NCBI RefSeq assembly: GCF_003614975.1
Contig: NZ_QZWI01000003.1
Location: 62,001-126,000, forward strand
Direction of reading: 5' to 3'
Source of the DNA: Rahnella bruchi
Lineage (GTDB): Bacteria; Pseudomonadota; Gammaproteobacteria; Enterobacterales; Enterobacteriaceae
DNA: 64,000 nucleotides
In this document: positions 18,926 to 28,505 of the stretch, piece by piece
How the letters are laid out: each line of letters starts with the position of its first letter
Numbering within the stretch: the first letter of the stretch is position 1
The notes under the pieces: generated by a model
Told to the model about the DNA's origin: nothing
The model's input: the letters and a program-made list of their open reading frames with translations, nothing else
Database searches by the model: none
Made by a program: the position numbers and the translations under genes

Positions 18926-20395
18926 ATGAAAACTATTGCCACAGCGTCTTTGCCCGCAGCAGTGTCATTGCCTGCTTATGATCGCGATGCACTGAAGAGC
19001 CGCATCGTTCATCTCGGCTTTGGCGCATTCCACCGTGCCCACCAGGCGCTGCTCACCAACCGTGTCCTGAATCTTCAGGGCGGAGACTGGGGCATTTGCG
19101 AAATCAGCCTCTTTGGTAATGAAACATTGATAAAAAGTCTGCGTCAGCAAAATCATCTGTTTACCGTGCTGGAGAAAGGGGCTGAAGGCAATCAGGCTAT
19201 TATCATTGGTTCAGCTCATGAATCCGTCCACGGTGGCATTGACGGTCTTGATGCCGTGCTGGAAAAGTTGACCGAACCCCAGGTAGCCATTGTTTCCCTG
19301 ACCATCACCGAAAAAGGTTATTGCATTGAACCAGGCACCGGCGAACTGGATCTGCAAAACCCGAAAATTCAGCAGGATCTGGCCGGTGGTCAGGTGCCAT
19401 GTACCGCGCCGGGCGTGTTAGTTGAAGCACTGCGTCTGCGACACGAACGCGGGCTTCCCGGCTTCACGGTTCTGTGCTGCGACAATATTCCTGAAAACGG
19501 TCTGGTGGTCAAAAACGCCGTGCTGGGTATGGCGAAGGCACGCTCCGCAGAACTGGCCAAATGGGTCACCGATAATGTCTCCTTCCCAAGCACCATGGTT
19601 GACCGCATTGTTCCGGCAGCCACTGAAACCACGCTGGAAGAAATCACCGAAGCGCTCGGTGGCGTGGCCGACCCTTGCGGTATCGCCTGTGAACCGTTCA
19701 TTCAATGGGTCGTGGAAGACAACTTTGTAGCAGGTCGTCCTGAATGGGAAAAAGCCGGTGCGCAGATGGTGTCCGACGTGTTGCCGTTTGAGCAGATGAA
19801 ACTGCGCATGCTGAACGGCAGTCATTCCTTCCTTGCCTATCTGGGCTATCTCGCCGGTTATCAGCACATCAACGATTGTATGGAAGACGCTAACTATAAA
19901 GCCGCCGCGCACCAGCTGATGTTGCATGAACAGGCGCCGACGCTGAGCGTCGAGGGTGTTGATCTCAGTGCTTACGCTGACAGCCTGATCGCCCGTTACA
20001 GCAATCCGGCGCTCAAGCATCGCACCTGGCAAATCGCCATGGACGGCACGATGAAGTTGCCACAGCGCATGCTCGACTCCATCCGCTGGCATGTAAAAAA
20101 TGGCGGTTCTTATGAATTGCTGGCGCTGGGCGTTGCGGGCTGGATGCGTTATATCGGCGGCACGGATGATGCGGGTCAGCCCATTGAGATTAAAGATCCG
20201 ATGGCGGATACGCTGGCAGAAATCGTCGCGTCTACCGCGGATGGTGAAGAACGCGTGAAAGCGCTGCTGGCGCTGAACGGCGTATTCGGCGAGCAACTGC
20301 CGCAAGAAGAGAAAGTCGTGCAGGCCATTCAGGCTGCCTATGCCGATCTGCAAAGGGTGGGCGCGAAGAAAACCGTCGCCAAATACGTCGGTTAA
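18926..20395 (+). CDS. yeiQ: Mannitol/fructuronate dehydrogenase family oxidoreductase YeiQ
   Basis: NAD-dependent polyol/uronate dehydrogenase of 489 residues from the UxuB/MtlD/YeiQ family, which reduces fructuronate or oxidises similar sugar acids and alcohols. The N-terminal nucleotide-binding start IVHLGFGAFHRAHQA, the motif NGSHSFLAYLGYLAG and the catalytic-lysine region of the C-terminal domain are in place. The adjacent gene in E. coli is also yeiP. A UxuR/ExuR-like regulator lies convergently next to it, which favours fructuronate or a related hexuronate intermediate, but uxuA and other pathway genes are not in the window. Confidence 0.85.
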   Translation: MKTIATASLPAAVSLPAYDRDALKSRIVHLGFGAFHRAHQALLTNRVLNLQGGDWGICEISLFGNETLIKSLRQQNHLFTVLEKGAEGNQAIIIGSAHESVHGGIDGLDAVLEKLTEPQVAIVSLTITEKGYCIEPGTGELDLQNPKIQQDLAGGQVPCTAPGVLVEALRLRHERGLPGFTVLCCDNIPENGLVVKNAVLGMAKARSAELAKWVTDNVSFPSTMVDRIVPAATETTLEEITEALGGVADPCGIACEPFIQWVVEDNFVAGRPEWEKAGAQMVSDVLPFEQMKLRMLNGSHSFLAYLGYLAGYQHINDCMEDANYKAAAHQLMLHEQAPTLSVEGVDLSAYADSLIARYSNPALKHRTWQIAMDGTMKLPQRMLDSIRWHVKNGGSYELLALGVAGWMRYIGGTDDAGQPIEIKDPMADTLAEIVASTADGEERVKALLALNGVFGEQLPQEEKVVQAIQAAYADLQRVGAKKTVAKYVG

Positions 20396-20427
20396 AGCCT
20401 GATGTAAAGTAAACGAATAACGATAAG

Positions 20428-20450
20428 CGGCTGCTCAGGCAGCCGTTTTT
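20428..20450 (+). terminator. Rho-independent terminator of yeiQ
   Basis: CGGCTGC (20428-20434), loop TCAG, GCAGCCG (20439-20445), then TTTTT. It lies between the convergent yeiQ and regulator genes. Confidence 0.85.
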
Positions 20451-20463
20451 ATTGGTGCAGCCC

Positions 20464-21195
20464 TCAGTCATTCAGCTCTGAAGGAACGGACGAAAATAAA
20501 AAACCATCAAAAGACGGATCGTCAGCGTCCGATACCTGCAACAGCATATCTTTCACGTTCTCCAGATGCTGCCACATCGCCTGTTTCGCGGCCTTCGGAT
20601 CCCGTCGCAACACCGCCTGCAGGATAGTCTGATGGTCCTGCAACCAGATCTGATGATAGCTTTTATCGACCACGTGCTGATGAATGCCTTCCCACATCGA
20701 ACTGCGCTGGCGGATCTGCCAGAGATCATCAACCAGTTTTACCAGCACACTGTTTTGCGATGCCTGCGCCAGTAAGGCATGAAACCGCTGATCTTCGGCT
20801 TCATCCGTCACACCACGGGCAATGCAATCACGCTGAGCGTCAATGGCATCGCGCATCTGCAAAATATCCGTTTTCGTCGCCTGCATAGCAGCAAAGGCGG
20901 CCACTTCGCTTTCCAGCAACTGCCGCGCCTGCAATAATTCGAACGGGCCGTAACCGCTGTCAGCCAGTTCCGGTGGCGTGTTTTCAGGCTGTTTCAGCAC
21001 ATACACACCGGAGCCTTTGCGCACTTCAATGATTTTTTCCAGCTCAAGCATAATCAGCGCTTCGCGCACCACGCTGCGGCTGACGGAATAGGATTCAGCA
21101 ATATCACGTTCAGGAGGAAGACGATCGCCGGGCGTATATTTCCCGGCATGGATATCGCGGCGTAAATGGCCGCCAATCTCCTGATAAAGTCGCAT
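20464..21195 (-). CDS. GntR/FadR-family regulator, UxuR/ExuR-like
   Basis: Regulator of 243 residues with an N-terminal winged helix (about residues 5-70, PGDRLPPERDIAESYSVSRS then VVREALIMLE) and a C-terminal all-helical FCD effector domain. The blocks GPFELLQARQLLES and AKQAMWQHLENVKDMLL are typical of UxuR and ExuR, which respond to fructuronate or tagaturonate-type ligands. I prefer ATG 21195 because AGGGGCG precedes it; a longer frame begins at 21222. It is convergent with yeiQ, its probable target. It could be a third UxuR/ExuR paralogue rather than UxuR itself. Confidence 0.85.
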   Translation of the reverse strand: MRLYQEIGGHLRRDIHAGKYTPGDRLPPERDIAESYSVSRSVVREALIMLELEKIIEVRKGSGVYVLKQPENTPPELADSGYGPFELLQARQLLESEVAAFAAMQATKTDILQMRDAIDAQRDCIARGVTDEAEDQRFHALLAQASQNSVLVKLVDDLWQIRQRSSMWEGIHQHVVDKSYHQIWLQDHQTILQAVLRRDPKAAKQAMWQHLENVKDMLLQVSDADDPSFDGFLFSSVPSELND

Positions 21196-21227
21196 ATTTT
21201 CGCCCCTGTCTGTGGCACGCATTCAAT

Positions 21228-21238
21228 TGGTCCGACAA
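21228..21238 (-). promoter_or_regulatory. Candidate autoregulatory operator (FadR-type)
   Basis: On the minus strand TTGTCGGACCA fits the FadR-subfamily operator pattern TNGTNNNACNA and lies about 35 bases upstream of the regulator start, so autoregulation is plausible. Confidence 0.5.
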
Positions 21239-21445
21239 CTGTTCACATGCTCTGATGCCTGAAATAAGAGAGAAAATTATAACATGTCGGCATAAAGGGA
21301 AAGGACGGGAGAAGAAAACTGACGGCCCGATCAAAATTGGGCCGGCCAGTTGGGTAAGTTGTCTGTCCTCTTGACCCGGCATTAATAAGTCAGCACGTAA
21401 TACCGGCTATAAATTAGTCAGAGAACATTATGATTAGGAAGTGCT

Positions 21446-21754
21446 TCAGTTGTAACTCACGGTCATTACGGCAAGATGCGGATTATTATTGATGTGCTCT
21501 GTGGTCACTTGCCCCAATGATAACGGCAATGAGAATGCAGAAGAATTTTTGGGATCCAGCGTGTGGACTTGCGTGAGTTTAGTCGCTCCGCGCTCACAGC
21601 TGCTGGTCACTTTGTTTCCGCCGTTGACGAAGCTGCATCCCTCCTCGACGATCGCACCATAAAAATGAATTGTCCCGCTGGACGCGGCATAAGAATTCGA
21701 AGCCATCCCTGAGGCCATCACTCCCAAAAACAGCATCCATTTCACTCTGTTCAT
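21446..21754 (-). CDS. Orphan type 1 fimbrial-like small protein
   Basis: Secreted protein of 102 residues. The signal peptide MNRVKWMLFLGVMASGMASN ends near SYA, followed by SSGTIHFYGAIVEEGCSF, which resembles the N-terminal strand of FimA-family subunits (GTI-F-G-IV---C) with the first cysteine of the usual disulfide; a second cysteine follows in SSCERG. It ends with TVSYN, like a fimbrial terminal strand. It is much shorter than a normal pilin (about 180 residues), and no chaperone or usher gene is nearby. I chose the ATG behind GAGGG; the longer open frame is not signal-like. It may be a remnant or a stand-alone small adhesin-like protein. Confidence 0.65.
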   Translation of the reverse strand: MNRVKWMLFLGVMASGMASNSYAASSGTIHFYGAIVEEGCSFVNGGNKVTSSCERGATKLTQVHTLDPKNSSAFSLPLSLGQVTTEHINNNPHLAVMTVSYN

Positions 21755-21967
21755 GGCAATACCCTCATCAAAAAAACTGATTGCAATTTTTAAGTAACCG
21801 CAATTTAACATTAATGCATCTAAACAAATTCGCACTGCGAACGATGAAATAAACTGTGGATGGCGTATGACGGGCATAAGCAATCCATGTCATTAATCGG
21901 CACGAAACTGGATTTTCTTTACGGGCCGCTGCACATTGACGAGATAATTTTTGAAAGGATGTGAACC

Positions 21968-22942
21968 ATGACCAAAACCAACCTGATCACTGGCTTTCTG
22001 GGAAGCGGTAAAACCACCACACTGCGCCATCTGCTGGCTCAAAAACCAGAAGGTGAAAAATGGGCCGTACTGGTCAATGAGTTCGGAGAGATTGGAATCG
22101 ATGGCGCACTGCTGGCGGACAGCGGCGCGGTGCTGAAGGAAATCCCCGGCGGATGCATGTGCTGCGTTAATGGCTTACCGATGCAGGTCGGGCTGAACAT
22201 GTTATTGCAGCAGGCAAAGCCTGATCGGTTACTGATCGAGCCCACCGGACTGGGCCATCCGAAACAGATCCTTTCTTTATTAACCTCTGAGGTATACAGC
22301 AACTGGCTGACACTCAATGCCACTTTGTGTTTGCTCGATCCGCGCCAGCTGAATGAACAGCGCGTCATTGAAAATGAAAATTTCCGCGATCAGCTCGCAG
22401 CGGCGGATGTGATCATAGCTAACAAAGCAGATGTCGCTCAGGAGAATGACCGCCAGGCGCTGGGAAAATGGTTCAGCGAAAATGGCCGTGAACGCCTGCT
22501 GGTGGTGGCTTCTCAGGGGGAGATTGACCCTGCCCTGCTGGATTTGCCGCGCCTCAATCACACCGAATTACCGGAAGGCCGACATCATCACGCTCATTCA
22601 TCAAAGCGCGGGCTGGCGGCACTGAGCCTGCCGGAAAAGCAGCGCTGGAGACGTGCGCTTAACGAAGCGGGCGGTTACACCAGTTGCGGCTGGATATTTG
22701 ATGGCGAAACGGTATTTGATACGGCAGGAATACTCGACTGGGTACGCGCCGTGCCAGTTGACCGCGTGAAGGGAATAATTCGCATTGAAGAAGGGGCGCT
22801 GATGATTAACCGCCAGGGTCATGATCTGAGAATCGAAACTAAGCCGGTGGCACCCTTGGACAGCAGAATTGAGCTCATTACGCAAAAAGAAGTGCCATGG
22901 AATACCTTACAATCGTCTTTGTTGAAGATTCGTTTAAGTTAA
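21968..22942 (+). CDS. yeiR: COG0523-family zinc-binding GTPase YeiR
   Basis: G3E-family GTPase of 324 residues related to CobW and metallochaperones. The P-loop GFLGSGKT is at residues 9-16, the metal-binding motif GGCMCC holds C63, C65 and C66, and a histidine stretch (HHHAH) lies near residue 207 before the C-terminal CobW domain. E. coli YeiR binds zinc and is linked to growth under metal limitation. The ATG follows GAAAGGATGTGAACC. It precedes lpxT as in E. coli. Confidence 0.92.
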   Translation: MTKTNLITGFLGSGKTTTLRHLLAQKPEGEKWAVLVNEFGEIGIDGALLADSGAVLKEIPGGCMCCVNGLPMQVGLNMLLQQAKPDRLLIEPTGLGHPKQILSLLTSEVYSNWLTLNATLCLLDPRQLNEQRVIENENFRDQLAAADVIIANKADVAQENDRQALGKWFSENGRERLLVVASQGEIDPALLDLPRLNHTELPEGRHHHAHSSKRGLAALSLPEKQRWRRALNEAGGYTSCGWIFDGETVFDTAGILDWVRAVPVDRVKGIIRIEEGALMINRQGHDLRIETKPVAPLDSRIELITQKEVPWNTLQSSLLKIRLS

Positions 22943-23002
22943 ACGGATTAAGTTAACGCCCATTACGTTAATCGTTACCCTGCTAAGAATAGGTCTTCAT
23001 AT

Positions 23003-23716
23003 ATGTGGCGCCGAAATATTCCTGCAATCCTGCTCCTCAATGGCTTAGGTATTGCCCTCTTTCTGTCTTTCTATTTACCCGCGAATCACGGTTTCTGGTT
23101 CCCGATTGATAAGTCGATATTTTTCTTCTTTAACCAGCATCTGGCGACTGACGCGTGGTTCCTGCATCTGGTCGCAGTGACTAACAACCGTGCGTTTGAT
23201 CTGATCTCGTTGCTGGCAATGGGTATGCTCTATCTGAGTTATTTCCTGAAACAGGACAACGCAGGCCGCCGCCGCTTCATCATTATTGGCGTCGTGATGC
23301 TGCTGACCGCCGTCGTGCTTAATCAGCTCGGCCATTTATTGCCGGTCAGTCACAAAAGCCCTTCGCTGAGCTTCCAGGGCGTAAACCGTGTCAGTCAGCT
23401 GACCGGAATCCCGACGAAAGATGCCTCCGCAGACAGCTTCCCCGGCGACCACGGCATGATGCTGATTATTTTCTCCTGCTTTATGCTGCGTTATCTGAGC
23501 AAGTCAGCCTTCTTTATTGCGCTGCTGATCACCATCATCTTCTCGCTGCCGCGCGTGATGATTGGCGCACACTGGTTTACGGATATTGCCGTGGGTTCGA
23601 TGTCAGTCGTCCTGGTAGGTGCAAGCTGGTGGCTGATGACTCCGGCCAGCGATATGTTGATCAACTGGCTTGAGAGAAAATTGCCGGGTAAAAAAATTCC
23701 TAAAACGGCCCCATAA
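23003..23716 (+). CDS. lpxT: Lipid A 1-diphosphate synthase LpxT
   Basis: Inner-membrane PAP2-family phosphotransferase of 237 residues (same length as E. coli LpxT) that moves phosphate from undecaprenyl pyrophosphate to lipid A position 1 on the periplasmic face. Phosphatase motifs SFPGDHGMM and PRVMIGAHWFTD contain the catalytic histidines. The N-terminal LNGLGIALFLSFYLPANHGF matches the family. It lies 60 bases after yeiR and ends in a strong terminator. Activity lowers the PmrA-controlled cationic modification of lipid A in E. coli. Confidence 0.92.
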   Translation: MWRRNIPAILLLNGLGIALFLSFYLPANHGFWFPIDKSIFFFFNQHLATDAWFLHLVAVTNNRAFDLISLLAMGMLYLSYFLKQDNAGRRRFIIIGVVMLLTAVVLNQLGHLLPVSHKSPSLSFQGVNRVSQLTGIPTKDASADSFPGDHGMMLIIFSCFMLRYLSKSAFFIALLITIIFSLPRVMIGAHWFTDIAVGSMSVVLVGASWWLMTPASDMLINWLERKLPGKKIPKTAP

Positions 23717-23742
23717 TTTTGCATTCATATAATTAAATTATG

Positions 23743-23780
23743 GTCAGGCAGATGTTTATGATCTGCCTGACGTTTTTTTC
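23743..23780 (+). terminator. Rho-independent terminator of lpxT
   Basis: GTCAGGCAGAT (23743-23753) pairs with ATCTGCCTGAC (23761-23771), followed by seven T. Confidence 0.9.
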
Positions 23781-24143
23781 AGACAATTCCCGGATATACT
23801 TTACTGGATTTTGCATGTGGAACCCGCTTGTGGCGCGGTTTTAACCCAAATTCGTATATAAATCACCCATCGTTTTTAACATGATTACTTACATCAGCTT
23901 ACATCACAATTTCTTATAAAAAATCCCGTAAAACCTCTCGCAATCCCTTATTCATTACGGTACTCTCCAAATCGCCCTCATAGAAATGTGACTAAAATAC
24001 CCGTATTGAAGGAAAAAACGTGCTCTAACGCACATTTTACCAGTCTGGTGTTTGTCCCAACTAATTGCGGCAGGTAGTCTCGCTTCGTTTGGCAATTTTA
24101 ATAACGATTTCATCGTTAAGGACAGCAAGGGATAACAACAATA
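23781..24143. other. Intergenic region lpxT-mepS, no gene seen
   Basis: About 360 bases, AT-rich, without a credible gene; it must hold the mepS promoter. A partial dyad TAACGATTTCATCGTTA lies at 24102-24118 just before the mepS ribosome site. Confidence 0.45.
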
Positions 24144-24719
24144 ATGGTCAAGTCTCAACCGTTTCTGAGATATATCACGCGGATGATTCCCGCGATTGGC
24201 GCAGCAATTCTTCTCTCTGCGTGTAGTGGTATGCATTCTTCGAACACAGAAAGCGCACAAACTGATATGCGTGCAGTAAATGACAAAGACGGTCTTCTAC
24301 TGCAAGCCTCTCAGGATGAATTCGAAGCAATGGTTCGTAGCGTCAACGTTAAATCCAAAATTATGGATCAGTACGCTGACTGGAAAGGCGTTCGTTATCG
24401 GTTAGGCGGCGACAGCAAGCGTGGTATCGATTGCTCAGCGTTCGTTCAGGTAACATTCCGCGAACAATTTGGTATGGATCTCCCTCGTTCTACTTATGAA
24501 CAGGAAGAAAAGGGCAAGAAAGTTCAGCGCACGAAACTGCGTCCGGGTGATCTGGTTCTGTTCCGTGCTGGCTCTACAGGCCGTCACGTCGGCATTTATT
24601 TAGGCAACGATCAGTTTGTTCATGCGTCCACCAGCAACGGTGTGATGATTTCAAATCTGAAAGAGTCCTACTGGAATGCACGTTATCGTGAAGCAAGACG
24701 AGTTTTAGCTAACGGTTAA
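24144..24719 (+). CDS. mepS: Murein DD-endopeptidase MepS (Spr)
   Basis: Outer-membrane lipoprotein of 191 residues that cleaves D-Ala-mDAP cross-links to allow peptidoglycan growth. The lipobox LLSAC puts the lipidated cysteine at residue 27. The NlpC/P60 domain carries the catalytic cysteine in GIDCSAFV, histidine in GRHVGIYLG and a third polar residue in the VHAST region. Collinear with E. coli MepS (188 residues). In E. coli the protein is degraded by NlpI-Prc; nothing in the DNA speaks to this. Confidence 0.95.
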   Translation: MVKSQPFLRYITRMIPAIGAAILLSACSGMHSSNTESAQTDMRAVNDKDGLLLQASQDEFEAMVRSVNVKSKIMDQYADWKGVRYRLGGDSKRGIDCSAFVQVTFREQFGMDLPRSTYEQEEKGKKVQRTKLRPGDLVLFRAGSTGRHVGIYLGNDQFVHASTSNGVMISNLKESYWNARYREARRVLANG

Positions 24720-24772
24720 TCACGTTAGCTTATGATTTAGTTCTTGTTGTCCTATGCCAAGCGAATAAAAAA

Positions 24773-24799
24773 ACGTCATCTTCGGATGGCGTTTTTTTA
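24773..24799 (+). terminator. Rho-independent terminator of mepS
   Basis: ACGTCATC (24773-24780), loop TTCG, GATGGCGT (24785-24792) with one wobble pair, preceded by A-run and followed by seven T. Confidence 0.82.
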
Positions 24800-24885
24800 T
24801 GCCTGTAATAAAGTGTATTTAATGTCTGTAGTTTTTTTGACTACGTTATACTTTTATTTCTTCGGCGAGAATAAGGGCAAAACAT

Positions 24886-26469
24886 ATGGGTTTAAAAACG
24901 GCGTTAACACACACCGTATTACCCAAGCGCCGGTATTTAAAAAGAAGTATCCTTTTTTCAGCCCTGTTTTTCATTTTGTTTACTGCCGTCACCCTCACCG
25001 TTATTAAAACAAATACCCTGCGTGAACAGGAGCAAATCGCTCAACGAACCGCCCGTTATGCGGCTAACTATTTACATCAACTTTCCGACACAATGGGCAA
25101 AATTGCACTGCTCACTGATGAGCCCTGTAATTCTATTGCGGGTGAATTAAATCGGGACGCCGCATTCAGCGTGGGTGTGCGTGATTTTCAGCTGGTGCGT
25201 GACGGAATGGTTTTTTGTTCTTCGGCCTCCGGCAACCAGAATATTCCCGCCAACAGCTCCCTCCATGACATCGATTTCGACAAAACAATGAGTATCAACC
25301 TGCAAATGGGGACGCCTGCCGTCCCTAACCGCGCGGTGATCATTGTCTGGCAGCGCAATCCGGGAGCCAGTAACGATGGCGTGATCGCCACGCTTGAGCT
25401 GACACTCTCGCCTTATATGCTGTTTGCCCAGCCGGGCTCAGGTTACCGGGGATTTGCTTTGCTGGTGGGTGACTCAGCATTGATTTCAGCGCAGGATCAG
25501 CTGATTCCGGTCAGTAAATTACCCCACAGCCATTTTACCGAGGCCAGAATTGAGGGTTACCCGTTCACCGTCCGTCTTTATTCCCCTACCCTGACCGGCG
25601 ACAGCGTTCTCTTTACCCTCTCCGGTGGACTGCTGCTGAGCCTGATGGTATGCGCCCTGATTTATCACAGCCTGCTTAACCGCCATAACGTTGAACGCGA
25701 GATCCTGCGCGGTCTGAAAAACAAAGAATTCTTTGTTGAGTATCAGCCAGTGATTGACTCAAAAACGTTGAAAGTCACCGGTGTGGAAGCATTGCTGCGC
25801 TGGCAACATCCTATTGAAGGGCGGATCCCGCCGGATGTGTTTATCGCCTATGCAGAAAACCAGGGGCTTATCGTCGAACTGACGCGACACATGATGATTC
25901 TTGTCGCGCAGGACGCACATAAAATGCAGCATGTTTTTGCAGAACCGGGAAAGCTCAGCATTAATATTTCTCCGCACCATATGGAGAAAGTCAGCTTTCA
26001 TGATGACGTCATGAATTTTATCGAAGCCTTGCCGGAGAATGCTTTTCAGGTCGTTTTTGAAATAACGGAACGCGGAATGATTGATACCGAAGGCGCACTG
26101 CGGGAATTCAACTGGCTGCGTCGCCACAAAATAGAAATCGCTATTGATGATTTTGGTACCGGCCACAGCGCGCTGATTTACCTGGAAAAATTCACTCTGG
26201 ACTATCTTAAAATCGACCGTGGTTTTGTCATGTCTATCGATCAGAAAACCTTAATCGCCCCCGTCCTGGATACCGTGCTTAAACTCACAGAAGAGCTGAA
26301 GCTGAAAACAGTGGCAGAAGGGGTCGAAACGCAGCAACAGGCAGAATATTTGCGTAATCATGGTGTTACTTACCTGCAGGGCTATTTATACAGCAAACCG
26401 CTGGGTATACCGGTGCTTCTGGACTTCATCCGCGATTTCAACGAGAAAGAATCCACGTACCACATTTAG
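24886..26469 (+). CDS. pdeN: CSS-domain c-di-GMP phosphodiesterase PdeN (Rtn)
   Basis: Inner-membrane enzyme of 527 residues that degrades c-di-GMP. A transmembrane segment near residues 25-45 is followed by a periplasmic CSS domain (C in DEPCNS, and CSS near residue 112), a second membrane segment near 240, and a C-terminal EAL domain. The EAL motif is EALLRW with E301; the metal-site sequence AIDDFGTG and the later AEGVET are intact, so the phosphodiesterase should be active. In related CSS-EAL proteins periplasmic disulfide state controls activity. Position after mepS is as in E. coli. Confidence 0.93.
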   Translation: MGLKTALTHTVLPKRRYLKRSILFSALFFILFTAVTLTVIKTNTLREQEQIAQRTARYAANYLHQLSDTMGKIALLTDEPCNSIAGELNRDAAFSVGVRDFQLVRDGMVFCSSASGNQNIPANSSLHDIDFDKTMSINLQMGTPAVPNRAVIIVWQRNPGASNDGVIATLELTLSPYMLFAQPGSGYRGFALLVGDSALISAQDQLIPVSKLPHSHFTEARIEGYPFTVRLYSPTLTGDSVLFTLSGGLLLSLMVCALIYHSLLNRHNVEREILRGLKNKEFFVEYQPVIDSKTLKVTGVEALLRWQHPIEGRIPPDVFIAYAENQGLIVELTRHMMILVAQDAHKMQHVFAEPGKLSINISPHHMEKVSFHDDVMNFIEALPENAFQVVFEITERGMIDTEGALREFNWLRRHKIEIAIDDFGTGHSALIYLEKFTLDYLKIDRGFVMSIDQKTLIAPVLDTVLKLTEELKLKTVAEGVETQQQAEYLRNHGVTYLQGYLYSKPLGIPVLLDFIRDFNEKESTYHI

Positions 26470-26689
26470 CTTCCGGCCGGCCTGACTGTTTTTTTCATCT
26501 TTTTTTGCATCTTTTGTTCCATTTTTCTTTTAGGCGTCTGCATCCGGTTGTGATAAAAAGGCCGGAATCAGGGATGAAATCTAAGGCTGGTGCGTTACAA
26601 GGCCTTAGCTATCAATTGATTAAACCCGAACAATAATCTGCGGCAATGCCCGCACGATGCTCTCACCCTCACAGGAGTGCTGATTCAGG

Positions 26690-28495
26690 ATGTTTTCTCG
26701 CGTGTTTGCCGGTGTGCTGTGCCTGCTGAGTCTCAGCGCACAAGCCGAAGTCATACAGGACAGCTATGCGTTTGCCATTTTAGGCGAACCCAAATATGTC
26801 TCTAACTTCACCAGTTTTGACTACGTCAATCCCGCCGCGCCGAAGGGAGGACAGATTACGCTGGCCGCTATCGGCACCTATGACAACTTCAACCGCTTCG
26901 CCTCACGGGGCAATCCGGCGGCACGCAGCGGCTCGCTTTACGATAGCCTGTTCACCACCTCCAGCGACGAAATCGGCAGCTATTATCCGCTGATTGCAGA
27001 TTCTGCCCGTTATGACAGCCAGTACCGCTGGGTCGAAGTGGACATTAACCCGCGCGCCCGTTTTAACGACAACACCCCGATCACCGCCAGCGACGTGGCT
27101 TTCAGCTTCAAAAAGTTCATGACCGAAGGCGTACCGCAATTTCGCGTGGTTTATAAAGGTGTGGAAGTAAAAGCCATATCGCGTCTGACGGTGCGCATGG
27201 TCTTGCCCAAACCTGATAAAGACATGATGCTCGGACTACTGGGCCTGCCAGTTTTGCCCCAGGTGTTTTGGGAAAACCATAAATTCAACGAACCCCTTAG
27301 CACGCCACCGCCAGGCAGCGGGCCATACCGCATCAGTGATTATAAGCTCGGCCAGTACATCACTTACTCGCGGGTTCCTGACTACTGGGCCGCTAATTTA
27401 CCGGTTAACCGCGGGCGCTATAACTTCGACACCATCCGCTACGATTATTATCTGGATGATAATGTCGCGCTGGAGGCCTTTAAATCCGGTGCCTTTGATT
27501 TCCGCATGGAACCCTCGCCAAAGAACTGGTCAACGCAGTATCAGGGCGGCAATTTCAGTAAAAATTTCATTGTGAAAGCGGATGAAGAAAATCAGGCAGC
27601 GCAGGATACACGCTGGCTCGCTTTCAATCTTCATCGCCCGCAATTCGCCGACCGCAAAGTGCGCGAGGCCATTACTCTGGCATTCGATTTTGACTGGATG
27701 AATAAGGCACTCTATTTCAGCGCCTACCAGCGGGTGAACAGTTACTTCCAGAATACAGATTACGCGGCAAAAGATTATCCGAACTCTGCCGAGCTGGCCT
27801 GGCTCGGCCCCCTGAAAGGCCAGGTGCCTGCGGAAGTCTTCACCTCGCTGTATCAGCCACCCCGTTCCGACGGCAGTGGCAACGATCGCGCCAATCTGCT
27901 GAAAGCCACGGCATTGCTGAAAGAAGCGGGATGGGAAGTAAAAGATCAGGTGCTGGTGAACAGCAAAACCGGCAAGCCGTTTACTTTTGAACTGCTGCTG
28001 CCGGGCGGCGGGAACTCGCAATATGTGCTGCCGTTCCAGCATAATCTGCAACGTCTGGGCATCAAAATGTCGATCCGTGAAGTGGATAGCTCGCAGTTCG
28101 TGCGCCGTATGCGCCAGCGCGATTACGATATGATCCCGACGGTTTATCCTGCCACTTCTTATCCGAGCAGCGATTTGCGGATTTACTGGAATACTCAATA
28201 TCTCGATTCCACTTATAACAAATCGGGTATCAGCGACCCGGCCATCGATAAACTGACCGATGAAATTGCCGCGAATCAGGGTAAACCCGATGCGTTGTTA
28301 GCGCTAGGACATGCGCTTGATCGCGTACTGACCTGGAATATGGTGATGATCCCGATGTGGTACACCAACCACGAACGCTATGCGTACTGGGATAAATTTT
28401 CGATGCCGGCCATCGCCCCGTCCAATGGAATGGAACTCGATACGTGGTGGTACGACGTAAACCGCGCAGCCCGTTTACCTGCGCAACGCCGCTGA
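26690..28495 (+). CDS. yejA: Peptide ABC transporter substrate-binding protein YejA
   Basis: Periplasmic binding protein of 601 residues (E. coli 604) of the SBP_bac_5 family. A signal peptide of about 19 residues ends in AQA, followed by [17 protein letters not shown]. The yejABEF importer takes up oligopeptides and peptide antibiotics such as microcin C. First gene of yejABEF: yejB starts 10 bases after its stop. The ATG is preceded by GGAGTGC and a 220-base upstream gap that should hold the promoter. Confidence 0.94.
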   Translation: MFSRVFAGVLCLLSLSAQAEVIQDSYAFAILGEPKYVSNFTSFDYVNPAAPKGGQITLAAIGTYDNFNRFASRGNPAARSGSLYDSLFTTSSDEIGSYYPLIADSARYDSQYRWVEVDINPRARFNDNTPITASDVAFSFKKFMTEGVPQFRVVYKGVEVKAISRLTVRMVLPKPDKDMMLGLLGLPVLPQVFWENHKFNEPLSTPPPGSGPYRISDYKLGQYITYSRVPDYWAANLPVNRGRYNFDTIRYDYYLDDNVALEAFKSGAFDFRMEPSPKNWSTQYQGGNFSKNFIVKADEENQAAQDTRWLAFNLHRPQFADRKVREAITLAFDFDWMNKALYFSAYQRVNSYFQNTDYAAKDYPNSAELAWLGPLKGQVPAEVFTSLYQPPRSDGSGNDRANLLKATALLKEAGWEVKDQVLVNSKTGKPFTFELLLPGGGNSQYVLPFQHNLQRLGIKMSIREVDSSQFVRRMRQRDYDMIPTVYPATSYPSSDLRIYWNTQYLDSTYNKSGISDPAIDKLTDEIAANQGKPDALLALGHALDRVLTWNMVMIPMWYTNHERYAYWDKFSMPAIAPSNGMELDTWWYDVNRAARLPAQRR

Positions 28496-28505
28496 GGAGC
28501 AGATT

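Noticed and set aside
24744-25007. Basic open frame over the mepS terminator and pdeN start
   Set aside because: It reads through a terminator hairpin and overlaps pdeN out of frame.
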